Positions 6,671 through 13,725 of a stretch of 17,314 bases of DNA are shown one piece after another. The notes below the pieces were generated by a model that saw nothing but the letters and a program-made list of their open reading frames with translations, was not told the origin of the DNA and did not search any database. The first letter of the stretch is position 1. Each line of letters starts with the position of its first letter. Both the position numbers and the translations under genes were made by a program. Source of the DNA: Nocardioides sp. (lineage in GTDB: Bacteria; Actinomycetota; Actinomycetes; Propionibacteriales; Nocardioidaceae); assembly GCA_031177735.1 (NCBI GenBank), contig JAPSKJ010000022.1:1-17314 (forward strand). The letters run 5' to 3'.

Positions 6671-7726
6671 TCACTCCGCGAGGTTCTCGTTGGACAGGTC
6701 GCAGGCCTCCGCCGACGTGCAGGCGTCCAGGTTGGCGTCCACCAGGTCGGGCAAGGTCTCGAGGAAGGCGTCCGACTCGGTCACGACGTGCTCGAAGTAG
6801 GCGTCGACGTTCTCGGCCGTCACCTTCTTCATCACGTAGGGGTACTCCGGCAGCACCTCCTCGCCCTTGAGGAGCCGATAGGTGACCGCCAGACCGGTGG
6901 CCAGCTCGACGCGACCGTGCTGGAGCATGGTGCCGACGAACGCGCCGTCCTTGATCGCCTGCAGGCCGTCGGCCACACCGTCCACTCCGGTGATCGGGAT
7001 CGATCGGCCGGCCTCCGTCATGGCCTGGAGGGCTCCGAGACCCGGGTCGTCACCGCACGAGGCGACCCCATCGATGTCGTCGAAGGCGGTCAGCCAGTTC
7101 TTCATCCGGGCGGCGGCCTCCGAGCGGCCGTTGTTGGCCGCCTCACCCTTGGCGAGGATCTTGATGCCCGGGTACTTGGCGAAGGTCTCCTCCATGCCGG
7201 CGGTGCGAGCGAGCTCGTAGGAGCTTCCCAGCACGCACTGCATGATGACGACGTTGCCCTGTCCGCCGAGGTGCTCCGCCAACATCTCGGCGTTGCCGGC
7301 GCCGGCCGCCTTGTCGTCCGGCACGACGCTGGTGGTCAGCAGGTCGGCGTCCTTGACCGTCGTGTTCACAGCGACGACCGGGATGCCGGCGTCCTTGGCC
7401 TGCTGCAGCTGCGGGCCGAGCGAGTCGTACTGGACCGGCACGATGATGATGGCGTCCACGCCGGCCGTGATCATCTGCTCGACCTGGCTGGCCTGGGTGT
7501 TCACATCGCCGTCGGCTGAGTTCCACAGCAGGTCGATGTTGTTGGCCTCGGCGTAGGCCTCCATGCCCTCTTGGCCCTGGGCGATGAAGTTGCCCTGACC
7601 GTAGACCGTCACTCCGACGCGGAACTCCGCGTCGGCGGCGTTGGATTCGTTGCCGCCACACGCGGCGAGGCTGAGCACGGCGCTCGACGCGACCGCCAAG
7701 GCGGCCAGTTTCTTCACACGACGCAT
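6671..7726 (-). CDS. Ribose-type ABC transporter substrate-binding lipoprotein
   Basis: A 351-residue extracytoplasmic sugar-binding protein of the RbsB-like (periplasmic-binding protein type 1) family. The N-terminus has a basic MRRVKK, a hydrophobic stretch and a lipobox LAAC with C23 as the lipidation site, so it should be anchored outside the membrane. The mature part has the typical two lobes: FRVGVTVYGQG, the segment DAIIIVPVQYDSLGPQL, IPVVAVNTT, and a hinge-region segment ITGVDGVADGLQAI. A cysteine pair in the C-terminal tail (DACTSAEACD) may form a disulphide. It delivers the ligand to the permease and ATPase encoded just upstream. The ATG at 7726 has AAGGAA about 10 bases before it. 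A pentose, hexose or polyol ligand is typical, but the actual ligand cannot be inferred. Confidence 0.93.
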   Translation of the reverse strand: MRRVKKLAALAVASSAVLSLAACGGNESNAADAEFRVGVTVYGQGNFIAQGQEGMEAYAEANNIDLLWNSADGDVNTQASQVEQMITAGVDAIIIVPVQYDSLGPQLQQAKDAGIPVVAVNTTVKDADLLTTSVVPDDKAAGAGNAEMLAEHLGGQGNVVIMQCVLGSSYELARTAGMEETFAKYPGIKILAKGEAANNGRSEAAARMKNWLTAFDDIDGVASCGDDPGLGALQAMTEAGRSIPITGVDGVADGLQAIKDGAFVGTMLQHGRVELATGLAVTYRLLKGEEVLPEYPYVMKKVTAENVDAYFEHVVTESDAFLETLPDLVDANLDACTSAEACDLSNENLAE

Positions 7727-7752
7727 GGGATTGGGGTTCCTTTCGGGAGGAG

Positions 7753-7766
7753 CCGGCGGACGCCGG
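7753..7766 (-). other. Intercistronic hairpin between permease and binding-protein genes
   Basis: CCGGC at 7753-7757 pairs with GCCGG at 7762-7766 within the 122-base gap upstream of the binding-protein gene, the longest gap inside the operon. No clear -35/-10 pair was found in the gap on the minus strand. The hairpin could stabilise a processed transcript for the abundant binding protein or partly attenuate read-through. This is short and GC-rich, so chance is possible. Confidence 0.3.
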
Positions 7767-7848
7767 TCTCCGGGTGGGTGGGCAGCACTGGTCGACCGAG
7801 CGCCGGCGGGCGGCGTCGGGGACTTCGATTCGGGTGTGGTGGCGGCGG

Positions 7849-8880
7849 TTAGGGAAGTCGTCTGGAGGCCAGGACGTCAATGGCGACGGCCATGGCGATG
7901 AGAGCGCCGATGATGACGTCCTGCCAGTAGCTGGGGACGAGCATGATGTCGAGCCCGTTGTTGAGGAGCTGGATCAGCAGCAGGCCGATGGCGGTTCCCC
8001 AGATGGTCCCGCGCCCCCCGGCGAGGCTCGCCCCGCCGATGACGACCGCGGCGATGGCGTCCAGCTCGTAACCGGCGCCCAGGCCGGGCGCAGCGCTCTG
8101 CACGCGGGAGGAGAGCAGGATGCCGGAGAGCCCCGCGAGGAGACCGGAGATCGCATAGACGGAGAAGAGGACCAGCCGGACGTTGATGCCGGCGATCTGC
8201 GCCGCCGTGGGGTTTCCGCCGACGGCGTAGATGCGGGTGCCGAAGGTGGTGCGGCGGATCACGAGGGCAAGGAGCACCAGGCCGATCACGGCGACCCACA
8301 CCGGGATCTGGAACCCGAGCAGCTTGGTGTTCGCGATGTCCCCGTAGCTTCCGGGGAGACCGGTGATCGGGGCACCGCCACCCACCGCGTAAGCCATGCC
8401 CGACGCGGCAGTGAGAGTGGCGAGCGTCGCCACGAACGGCGGTACGTTGGCCACCGCCACGAGGACCCCGTTGACCGCCCCGACAGCGAGGCCGACGAGC
8501 ACCGCTGTGATGAAGGCGGTGGTGATCGAGCCGTTGCCATGCATGACGACCCAGGACGCCGCCATGGCGCTGAGCGCGATCACCGAGCCCACGGAGAGGT
8601 CGATCCCGCCGGTCAGGATGACCAGGGTCTGGCCGAAGGCGATGAGGGCGAACGGCGCGGCGGCGATCAGGATGGTCTGCAGATTGGCGGTCGAGACGAA
8701 TCGGGAGTTCTCCGACCAGAAGTAGGCCGCCGCGAGCAGGACGATCACCACCATCACGTTGCGGACGAGCAGGTTGGTGATCATGTCCCTGCGGCTGGGG
8801 CCCTCGGCGACCAGCAGGGTGGCGCTGCCGCCGGCGGGGGCCGGATCGAGGGCCGGTGCTGATCGTGCGCCGTTGTTCAT
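7849..8880 (-). CDS. Ribose-type ABC transporter permease (RbsC-like)
   Basis: A 343-residue polytopic membrane protein of the BPD_transp_2 family. A cytosolic N-terminal tail of about 38 residues precedes repeated hydrophobic segments: VVIVLLAAAYFW, the hallmark segment FGQTLVILTGGIDLSVGS (about 82-99), AVGAVNGVLVA, IPVWVAVIGLVLLAL, and a C-terminal pair around VVIGGASLAGG and the loop GRGTIWG. The EAA-like coupling region with AGIN is at about 234-237. It forms the transmembrane channel, probably as a homodimer, with the single double-NBD ATPase. The ATG at 8880 overlaps the ATPase stop as ATGA; the TAA stop is unusual for such a GC-rich locus. Only one permease gene is present, as in RbsC systems. 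Confidence 0.93.
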   Translation of the reverse strand: MNNGARSAPALDPAPAGGSATLLVAEGPSRRDMITNLLVRNVMVVIVLLAAAYFWSENSRFVSTANLQTILIAAAPFALIAFGQTLVILTGGIDLSVGSVIALSAMAASWVVMHGNGSITTAFITAVLVGLAVGAVNGVLVAVANVPPFVATLATLTAASGMAYAVGGGAPITGLPGSYGDIANTKLLGFQIPVWVAVIGLVLLALVIRRTTFGTRIYAVGGNPTAAQIAGINVRLVLFSVYAISGLLAGLSGILLSSRVQSAAPGLGAGYELDAIAAVVIGGASLAGGRGTIWGTAIGLLLIQLLNNGLDIMLVPSYWQDVIIGALIAMAVAIDVLASRRLP

Positions 8881-10430
8881 GAGTCGCTCCTCGCGTTGAG
8901 TCCTGAGGCAAGTCGGAAGATGCGGTCCTGGGCATCGGGCGCCTGGATCTCGGCGGTCCCGAGCTCACCGACGACGCCGAACTCACGGACGACGAGCACG
9001 CGGTGGGCCAGTCCCAGGACCTCCGTCATGTCGGAGGACGCCATCAGGACCGCGAGCCCGTCGCGGGCGAGATCGGCGATGACCCGGTAGAGCTCGCCGC
9101 GTGCGCCGACGTCGACGCCGCGGGTCGGCTCGTCCAACAGCAGGACCTTCACCTCGCCCGCGAGCCACTTGCCGAGGACGACCTTCTGCTGGTTGCCCCC
9201 GGACAGGTGGCCGACCAGCGGGTTCTTCACCGCTGACCGAAGCCCCACCGTCCTCATCACCTCGTCCGCGGAGCGCCGGACTCGACCGCGGCGCAGCCAG
9301 CTGGCGCTGGAGAAGGCGCGCAGGTGTGGCAGGGCGAGGTTGTCCTCGACGGACTGGCTGAGCACGAGCCCGCCGACCTTACGGTCCTCCGGGACGATCG
9401 CCATCCCCGCGGCGATGGCGGCGCGTACGTTGCCGCGCCGGACCGGCGACCCGTCGACCTCGACCGATCCGGCAGCACGAGGCCGCGCGCCGACGAGGCT
9501 CTCCAGCAGCTCGGTGCGTCCGGCTCCCACTAGACCTGCCAGTGCGACGACCTCGCCGGGGTGTACGTCGAGCGACACGGCCGGGTCCCCTCGACGCACC
9601 TGCACGTCTCGCACGCGGAGAACCGGTTCCGTACGGGGCGTCGAGCGGGCTGGGAAGAGCTGTCCGAGCTCGCGGCCGATCATCGCGTTGACGATCTCGT
9701 CGTCGCTGATCTCGGTCATCCGGTCGTCGCGGGTGACCATGCCGTCGCGAAGCACCACGACGCGATCCGCCAGCGCCCGCATCTCGGCCATCTTGTGCGT
9801 CGTGTAGATCATCGAGACGCCTCGCTCGCGCAGCCGGTTCACCACCGCGTACAACCGGTCGATCTCGCGCTCGGAGATGGCCGAGGTCGGCTCGTCGAGC
9901 AGCAACACCTTCGCTCCGGACCCGGTGTTCTTGACGATCTCCACGATCTGTTGGAGCGCCACGCTCAGTGTGCGCATGCGCGCGGTGACGTCGATGTCCA
10001 CGTCGAACTCCGCCAGCATCCGCCTGGCCTCCGCGCGCATGCGGCGCCGGTCGAGCGTGCCGATGGCAGTCCTCAGCTCCCGACCGAGGAAGACGTTCTC
10101 GTACACCGTGAGGTCGAGGACGGGGGCGAGCTCCTGCGGCACGATGGCGACTCCGGCCGCGTGTGCCGCGCGAATACTGGTCGGCCGGAGCCCACCCTCG
10201 ATGTCGACCTGACCTTCGTCGGGGCGCACCTGGCCGGCGATGATCTTGATCAGAGTCGACTTGCCGGCGCCGTTCTCGCCGGCCAGTGCTGTGACCTCGC
10301 CCCGTCTGAGCACCAGGTCCACGCCCTTGAGGACGGGCACACCACCGAAGGACTTGGTGATGCCGACCGCCTCCACCACCACGGGTGCGGCCTCGGTGGG
10401 ACGCCGCTCCGCTGCCTGCTGGGTCACCAT
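8877..10430 (-). CDS. Sugar ABC transporter ATP-binding protein, two NBDs (RbsA/MglA-like)
   Basis: A 517-residue fusion of two nucleotide-binding domains. Domain 1 has Walker A GENGAGKST (51-59), Q-loop Q99, a degenerate signature LSVALQQ (155-161), Walker B VLLLDE (175-180) and switch H212 in TTHK. Domain 2 has the degenerate Walker A GLVGAGRTE (299-307), an intact signature LSGGNQQ (409-415) and Walker B LLDEPTRGVD (431-440). The intact Walker A1 with signature 2 would form the one competent ATPase site, the usual asymmetry in this family. It powers import through the downstream permease. The ATG at 10430 is chosen because it gives the family N-terminus and overlaps the end of the SDR gene by 7 bases; a longer in-frame start would add 48 residues lying wholly inside that gene. 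Confidence 0.93.
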   Translation of the reverse strand: MVTQQAAERRPTEAAPVVVEAVGITKSFGGVPVLKGVDLVLRRGEVTALAGENGAGKSTLIKIIAGQVRPDEGQVDIEGGLRPTSIRAAHAAGVAIVPQELAPVLDLTVYENVFLGRELRTAIGTLDRRRMRAEARRMLAEFDVDIDVTARMRTLSVALQQIVEIVKNTGSGAKVLLLDEPTSAISEREIDRLYAVVNRLRERGVSMIYTTHKMAEMRALADRVVVLRDGMVTRDDRMTEISDDEIVNAMIGRELGQLFPARSTPRTEPVLRVRDVQVRRGDPAVSLDVHPGEVVALAGLVGAGRTELLESLVGARPRAAGSVEVDGSPVRRGNVRAAIAAGMAIVPEDRKVGGLVLSQSVEDNLALPHLRAFSSASWLRRGRVRRSADEVMRTVGLRSAVKNPLVGHLSGGNQQKVVLGKWLAGEVKVLLLDEPTRGVDVGARGELYRVIADLARDGLAVLMASSDMTEVLGLAHRVLVVREFGVVGELGTAEIQAPDAQDRIFRLASGLNARSDS

Positions 10431-11179
10431 GCCAGGTAGCCACCGTCCACGGGCACGACCGCTCCCGTCATGTACGACGCGGCGTCGCTGGCGAGGAACG
10501 CCACAACGGAGGCCACCTCCCGTGGCTGCGCGAGCCGGCCCATAGGCGTCATCTGCTCCCAGCGCTGGCGCCATCCCTCGGGCACACCGCCGAGCAGCTC
10601 GGTGTCGACGAATCCCGGCGCGACGGCGTTGACGCGGACGCCTCGCTCTGCAAGCTCAACACCCAGGCACCTGACCATGACGTGAACCGCGCCCTTGGAG
10701 GCGTTGTAGGCGGTCTGCGCCTGAGGGGTGTTGCTGACCTCTCCGCTGATGGATCCGATGGCGACGATGCTCGCACCCGGCCTCATCCGTCGGGCGGCCT
10801 CACGGGCGCACCAGAAGGTCCCGTTCGTGTTCACGTCGAGCACCCGCTGCCAGGCAGCCGGCTCGACGTCCAGGGAGGACCCGTGCAACGCGGTCCCGGC
10901 GGAGGTCACCAGCACGTCGAGCGATCCGGCCGAGGAGACCAGCTCCTCCATCGCGATGCGTACCGCCTCGGCATCGCTGACGTCCACCCGCTGGAAGTGC
11001 ACCGGGGCGCCGGCGACCGACAACTCCGCGACGGCCGCCTCGCCCGTCTCCACCTTGTGGTCCCAGATCCAGCACTCGGCGCCTAGAGCGAGCAACTGCT
11101 CCACGACCGCCCGGCCGATACCCTGCGCGCCACCGGTCACCAAGACGACCCGGCCATCGAACGACGTGCTGTCGAGCAC
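10424..11179 (-). CDS. Short-chain dehydrogenase/reductase (sugar or polyol dehydrogenase-like)
   Basis: A 251-residue classical SDR. The cofactor loop TGGAQGIG (15-22) is followed by Asp40 at the end of beta-2, which favours NAD(H). Active-site residues N117, S145, Y158 and K162 (YNASK) are in place, and the C-terminus has the family motif MTGAVVPVDGG. As first gene of the operon it probably performs the first oxidation of the imported sugar or polyol, giving a ketose or a lactone for the phosphotriesterase-like enzyme (inference). The GTG start at 11179 is preceded by GGGAGG with a 5-base gap. FabG-type fatty-acid reduction is less likely in this setting. Transcription should start at the promoter about 55 bases upstream. 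Confidence 0.9.
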   Translation of the reverse strand: MLDSTSFDGRVVLVTGGAQGIGRAVVEQLLALGAECWIWDHKVETGEAAVAELSVAGAPVHFQRVDVSDAEAVRIAMEELVSSAGSLDVLVTSAGTALHGSSLDVEPAAWQRVLDVNTNGTFWCAREAARRMRPGASIVAIGSISGEVSNTPQAQTAYNASKGAVHVMVRCLGVELAERGVRVNAVAPGFVDTELLGGVPEGWRQRWEQMTPMGRLAQPREVASVVAFLASDAASYMTGAVVPVDGGYLAW

Positions 11180-11240
11180 CAGTACCTCCCAGGCGAAGTT
11201 CCAGCCCTTGACCGAGTCATCGGGCCCTTACGTGGCAGCC

Positions 11241-11269
11241 ATCACACACCTGTACGTACAGGATGTCAA
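11241..11269 (-). promoter_or_regulatory. Promoter of the catabolic operon
   Basis: On the minus strand a perfect -35 TTGACA (11264-11269) and a -10 TGTGAT (11241-11246, 4 of 6 matches) are separated by exactly 17 bases. The predicted start near 11234 leaves a leader of about 55 bases before the GTG of the SDR gene. The spacer is filled by the palindromic operator described separately, so regulator binding would exclude RNA polymerase. Confidence 0.7.
11249..11262. promoter_or_regulatory. Predicted GntR operator O1
   Basis: CCTGTACGTACAGG is a perfect 14-bp palindrome whose core has the TGT-N4-ACA shape expected of GntR/HutC-type sites. It lies in the spacer of the operon promoter and next to a divergent GntR gene. 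A second TGT-N4-ACA palindrome at the regulator's own start supports the assignment. Confidence 0.65.
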
Positions 11270-11351
11270 GAGCCCATCCTCAGCGCAGTGGTCAGATCCC
11301 CAACGCGTTCGGGCGTTGACCTGCGGGAATCGAGAGCGGCCCAGGCGATCC

Positions 11352-11360
11352 TGTTAGGGT
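11352..11360 (+). promoter_or_regulatory. Extended -10 promoter of the GntR gene
   Basis: TG-T-TAGGGT (11352-11360) matches an extended -10 (TGN-TANNNT). No -35 is seen at normal spacing, which an extended -10 can tolerate. Transcription would begin at about 11367-11369, on or within two bases of the ATG at 11369, so the mRNA is probably leaderless. Confidence 0.5.
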
Positions 11361-11369
11361 GTCATGACA
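11360..11369. promoter_or_regulatory. Predicted GntR operator O2 (autoregulation)
   Basis: TGTCATGACA is a perfect 10-bp palindrome with the same TGT-N4-ACA shape as O1. It spans the last base of the -10, the predicted transcription start and the first base of the GntR start codon. Binding here would block transcription of the regulator's own gene. Confidence 0.5.
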
Positions 11370-12151
11370 TGAATGCAGGGATCGATCGGGCGTCACCGCT
11401 GCCGTACTACTTCCAGTTGAAGGAACTCATCCGCGCCGACATCAGGGCGAAGCGGCTCCAGCCGGGCGATCGGATCCCCGGGGACCACGACCTGTGCCGG
11501 CAGTATGCGGTCTCGCGCACCGTCGTGCGACAGGCGCTGGCGGAACTGGAACTCGAGGGTGTGATCGAGCGGATCAAGGGTCGTGGCACGTTCATCGCGG
11601 CTCCGAAGACCACGGAAGGGCTGGTCCAGTCGATCACCGGCCTCTACGACGACGTCCGGTCACGCGGAAGCACCCTGCGGAGCATCGTCCGGCGGTTTGA
11701 GGTGTTGCCGGCCAGCGAGCAGGTGCGGGAGGAGCTCGCGCTCGGCCCGAGCGACAGGGTGATCGTCCTCGAGCGCCTCCGACTGGTCGACGAGAAGCCT
11801 TGGGTGTACGCCGTCACGCACCTGCCCGCCGACCTCGCCCCCGGCCTGCTGGAGGAGGATCTGACGGATCAGTCGCTGTACCACCTGCTGGAGACCAAGT
11901 ACGGGATCGTCCTCGCACGCGGTCACCGCTCCATCGAAGCGGTGGCGGCCAGCAAGGCCCTGGCAGCGGATCTCGGAGTGCAGGCAGGCGCACCACTCCT
12001 GGCCTTGCGCAGCGTGGTCGTCGACGACAGCGGACGCCCGGTGGAGACCTTCGTGGCCTACCACCGGGGTGACAGCAGCCGGTTCGATGTGGAGGTCGGC
12101 CGCTCGGGCCACCACGGCGTTCAGCCAGTGATGCGGCTTACCACGCCGTGA
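11369..12151 (+). CDS. GntR-family transcriptional regulator, HutC/UTRA type
   Basis: A 260-residue regulator. Residues about 11-76 form the GntR winged helix: YYFQLKELIRADI, the recognition helix region DLCRQYAVSRTVVRQAL (41-57) and the wing GRGTFIA (71-77). Residues about 90-245 form a UTRA ligand-binding domain with the late segments LLALRSVVVDD and VETFVAYHRGD. It is transcribed divergently from the catabolic operon and most likely represses it until a pathway sugar or sugar phosphate binds UTRA. The ATG at 11369 is preferred over an upstream GTG at 11288 because family homology begins just after it and a leaderless promoter ends there; the ATG at 11364 runs at once into a stop. A weak AGGG lies about 10 bases upstream. 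Confidence 0.92.
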   Translation: MNAGIDRASPLPYYFQLKELIRADIRAKRLQPGDRIPGDHDLCRQYAVSRTVVRQALAELELEGVIERIKGRGTFIAAPKTTEGLVQSITGLYDDVRSRGSTLRSIVRRFEVLPASEQVREELALGPSDRVIVLERLRLVDEKPWVYAVTHLPADLAPGLLEEDLTDQSLYHLLETKYGIVLARGHRSIEAVAASKALAADLGVQAGAPLLALRSVVVDDSGRPVETFVAYHRGDSSRFDVEVGRSGHHGVQPVMRLTTP

Positions 12152-12168
12152 GCGGTCCAGCCGCTCAC
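12148..12168. terminator. Hairpin over the GntR stop codon, probable bidirectional terminator
   Basis: GTGAGCGG (12148-12155) and CCGCTCAC (12161-12168) form a perfect 8-bp stem with a 5-base loop. The stem includes the GntR TGA (12149-12151) and lies in the 67-base gap between the convergent regulator and methyltransferase genes, so it could serve both strands. No U-tract follows. A weaker stem (GTCGG 12189-12193 with CCGAC 12201-12205) lies closer to the methyltransferase end. Confidence 0.5.
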
Positions 12169-12218
12169 CGGGCCACTCCGCCGGCCCCGTCGGCGTCCGT
12201 CCGACCCGGCGCAGCGGC

Positions 12219-13697
12219 TCAGCGCACCACGACGAGATACCCCTCGCGCACCAGCTCGGCCGCGACGGGGAGGTAGGTCGCGCGCGTCTCGGCCGGGTCC
12301 TGCTCGAGGATCTGGGCGAGCGCGTCCAGGATCTGCCCGACGGTCAGGTCGCCGTCACAGGCACCGACCAGCGCCGCCTCGACCGTGTCCGCGCGGCGGG
12401 CGCGGCGCAGGCCACGCTGCGCACGGAGCACCACGGTGGAGGGGTCCTCGGCGCCGGGCACGCCCTGGGTCTCCTGGAGCACGTCGTCGGGCCGGAGCAG
12501 CCGGGTGTCCGCGCCGACCTCGACCGCCACGGCCGCCCCCCACGCGGAGATGGCCGGCGCGATGGGCTGCTCGACGTCGTACCGCCAGTCCAGCAGCTCC
12601 CGGCGGCCGCCGCCGGTCTTGTGCAGGTTGATCCAGCCGAAGCCCACGCCCTCGATGCCCTGCTCCTCGAACCACGACAGCCAGGTGTCGTAGCGGCTGG
12701 CGTAGTCGGCGGCGCCGTGCTGGCCGGCGTCCTTGAGCCACAGCTCGACGTACGCCGCCGGGTCCAGCACCTCGCGCTGGACGACGAGGGCGTCGCAGCT
12801 GTCGTCGAGCCACTCGGCGAGGCGCTCGTCCCACGGGCGACCCTCGCTGATCACCCAGTTGGCCAGCACCTGGCACCAGCCTTGGTCGGCGAGCAGGCCG
12901 GGCGCCGCCCGGACGATGTCCTCCACGACCCGGTCGCCCGGCAGACCGGAGTCGCGGTAGACCAGGCGCTCGCCGGTCGCCGGGGAGATCACGAACGGCG
13001 GGTTGGTGGCGATCAGGTCGAAGCGCTCCCCCGCGACCGGCTCGAAGAAGGATCCGTCGCGCACGTCCACGGTGTCCGCGACGCCGTTGAGGGCGGCGTT
13101 GAAGCGGGTGATGCGCAGCGCGCGCTGGTTGACGTCGGTGGCGACGACAGCCTCGCTGTGCCGGGCCAGGTGCAGCGCCTGGACCCCGCAGCCGGTGCCG
13201 AGGTCGAGGCTGCGCCCGACGGGCTCGCGCAAGGTGAGCTGGGCCAGCGACGTGGAGGCGGGCGAGATGCCCAGCACGTAGTCGGGGCCGACCCGCTGCG
13301 GGCCGCCGTCGAGCCCCGGGGTGAGGTCGCTGGCGACCCACAGGTGCTGCTCCCCGTCGGCCGAGTCGACGGCGTAGGGCCGCACGTCCATCCGCGCCGC
13401 GACCTCGCCGACCGACTGCTCGAGGATGCCTTCGACGGCGAGCCGGTCGACCAGCCCGGGCAGGGCCGCCTCGGCCTGGTCACCGGTCACCGGCACCTGG
13501 AGCAGGAAGAGCCGGATCAGGGTCTCCAGGGGGCTGCCCCCACCGGTACGCCGCCGGCCGGGCGTCGTCTCGTTGCGCGAGAGCGCCGCGTGGCCGACCG
13601 GCCCCAGCACCTCGGCGACCCGGTCGTAGGTGAACTCGGCGCGCTCGAGGGCCTCACGCAGCCGCAGGGGAAGGTCGGAGGTCGGCGCGGTGGTCAC
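12219..13697 (-). CDS. Class I SAM-dependent methyltransferase, large actinobacterial type
   Basis: A 492-residue three-part protein. Residues about 1-150 form an alpha-helical N-terminal domain seen in actinobacterial methyltransferases. The middle is a Rossmann methyltransferase with SAM loop LDLGTGCG (164-171), acidic ATDVN (186-190) and NPPF (232-235), the motif of enzymes that methylate planar nitrogens such as those of RsmC, HemK and N6-adenine relatives. A C-terminal extension of about 150 residues is rich in small helices. The target is unknown; rRNA, DNA or protein glutamine are all possible from the NPPF motif. The GTG at 13697 gives the family N-terminus. It lies 28 bases after hppA on the same strand, so it may be co-transcribed with it. 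From memory, a related transferase sits beside hppA in Streptomyces. Confidence 0.85.
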   Translation of the reverse strand: MTTAPTSDLPLRLREALERAEFTYDRVAEVLGPVGHAALSRNETTPGRRRTGGGSPLETLIRLFLLQVPVTGDQAEAALPGLVDRLAVEGILEQSVGEVAARMDVRPYAVDSADGEQHLWVASDLTPGLDGGPQRVGPDYVLGISPASTSLAQLTLREPVGRSLDLGTGCGVQALHLARHSEAVVATDVNQRALRITRFNAALNGVADTVDVRDGSFFEPVAGERFDLIATNPPFVISPATGERLVYRDSGLPGDRVVEDIVRAAPGLLADQGWCQVLANWVISEGRPWDERLAEWLDDSCDALVVQREVLDPAAYVELWLKDAGQHGAADYASRYDTWLSWFEEQGIEGVGFGWINLHKTGGGRRELLDWRYDVEQPIAPAISAWGAAVAVEVGADTRLLRPDDVLQETQGVPGAEDPSTVVLRAQRGLRRARRADTVEAALVGACDGDLTVGQILDALAQILEQDPAETRATYLPVAAELVREGYLVVVR

Positions 13698-13725
13698 GCC
13701 ACGAGCGTAGTGACCGCGGGCCCGC

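Noticed and set aside
203..11179. AI-2 (lsr-type) uptake and processing operon
   Set aside because: The kinase plus ribose-type ABC importer looks similar, but the aldolase is DeoC/DERA-type rather than LsrF-type, and there is no LsrG or LsrR. The lactonase, cupin and AroE-fold genes have no place in that system.
203..11179. myo-Inositol (iol) catabolic cluster
   Set aside because: The cupin is GPI-type rather than IolB-type, and no IolD, IolE, IolG or IolJ homologues are present.
11316..11321. TTGACC as -35 of the GntR promoter
   Set aside because: The distance to TAGGGT is 33 bases, far too long, and no -10 lies 16-18 bases downstream of it.
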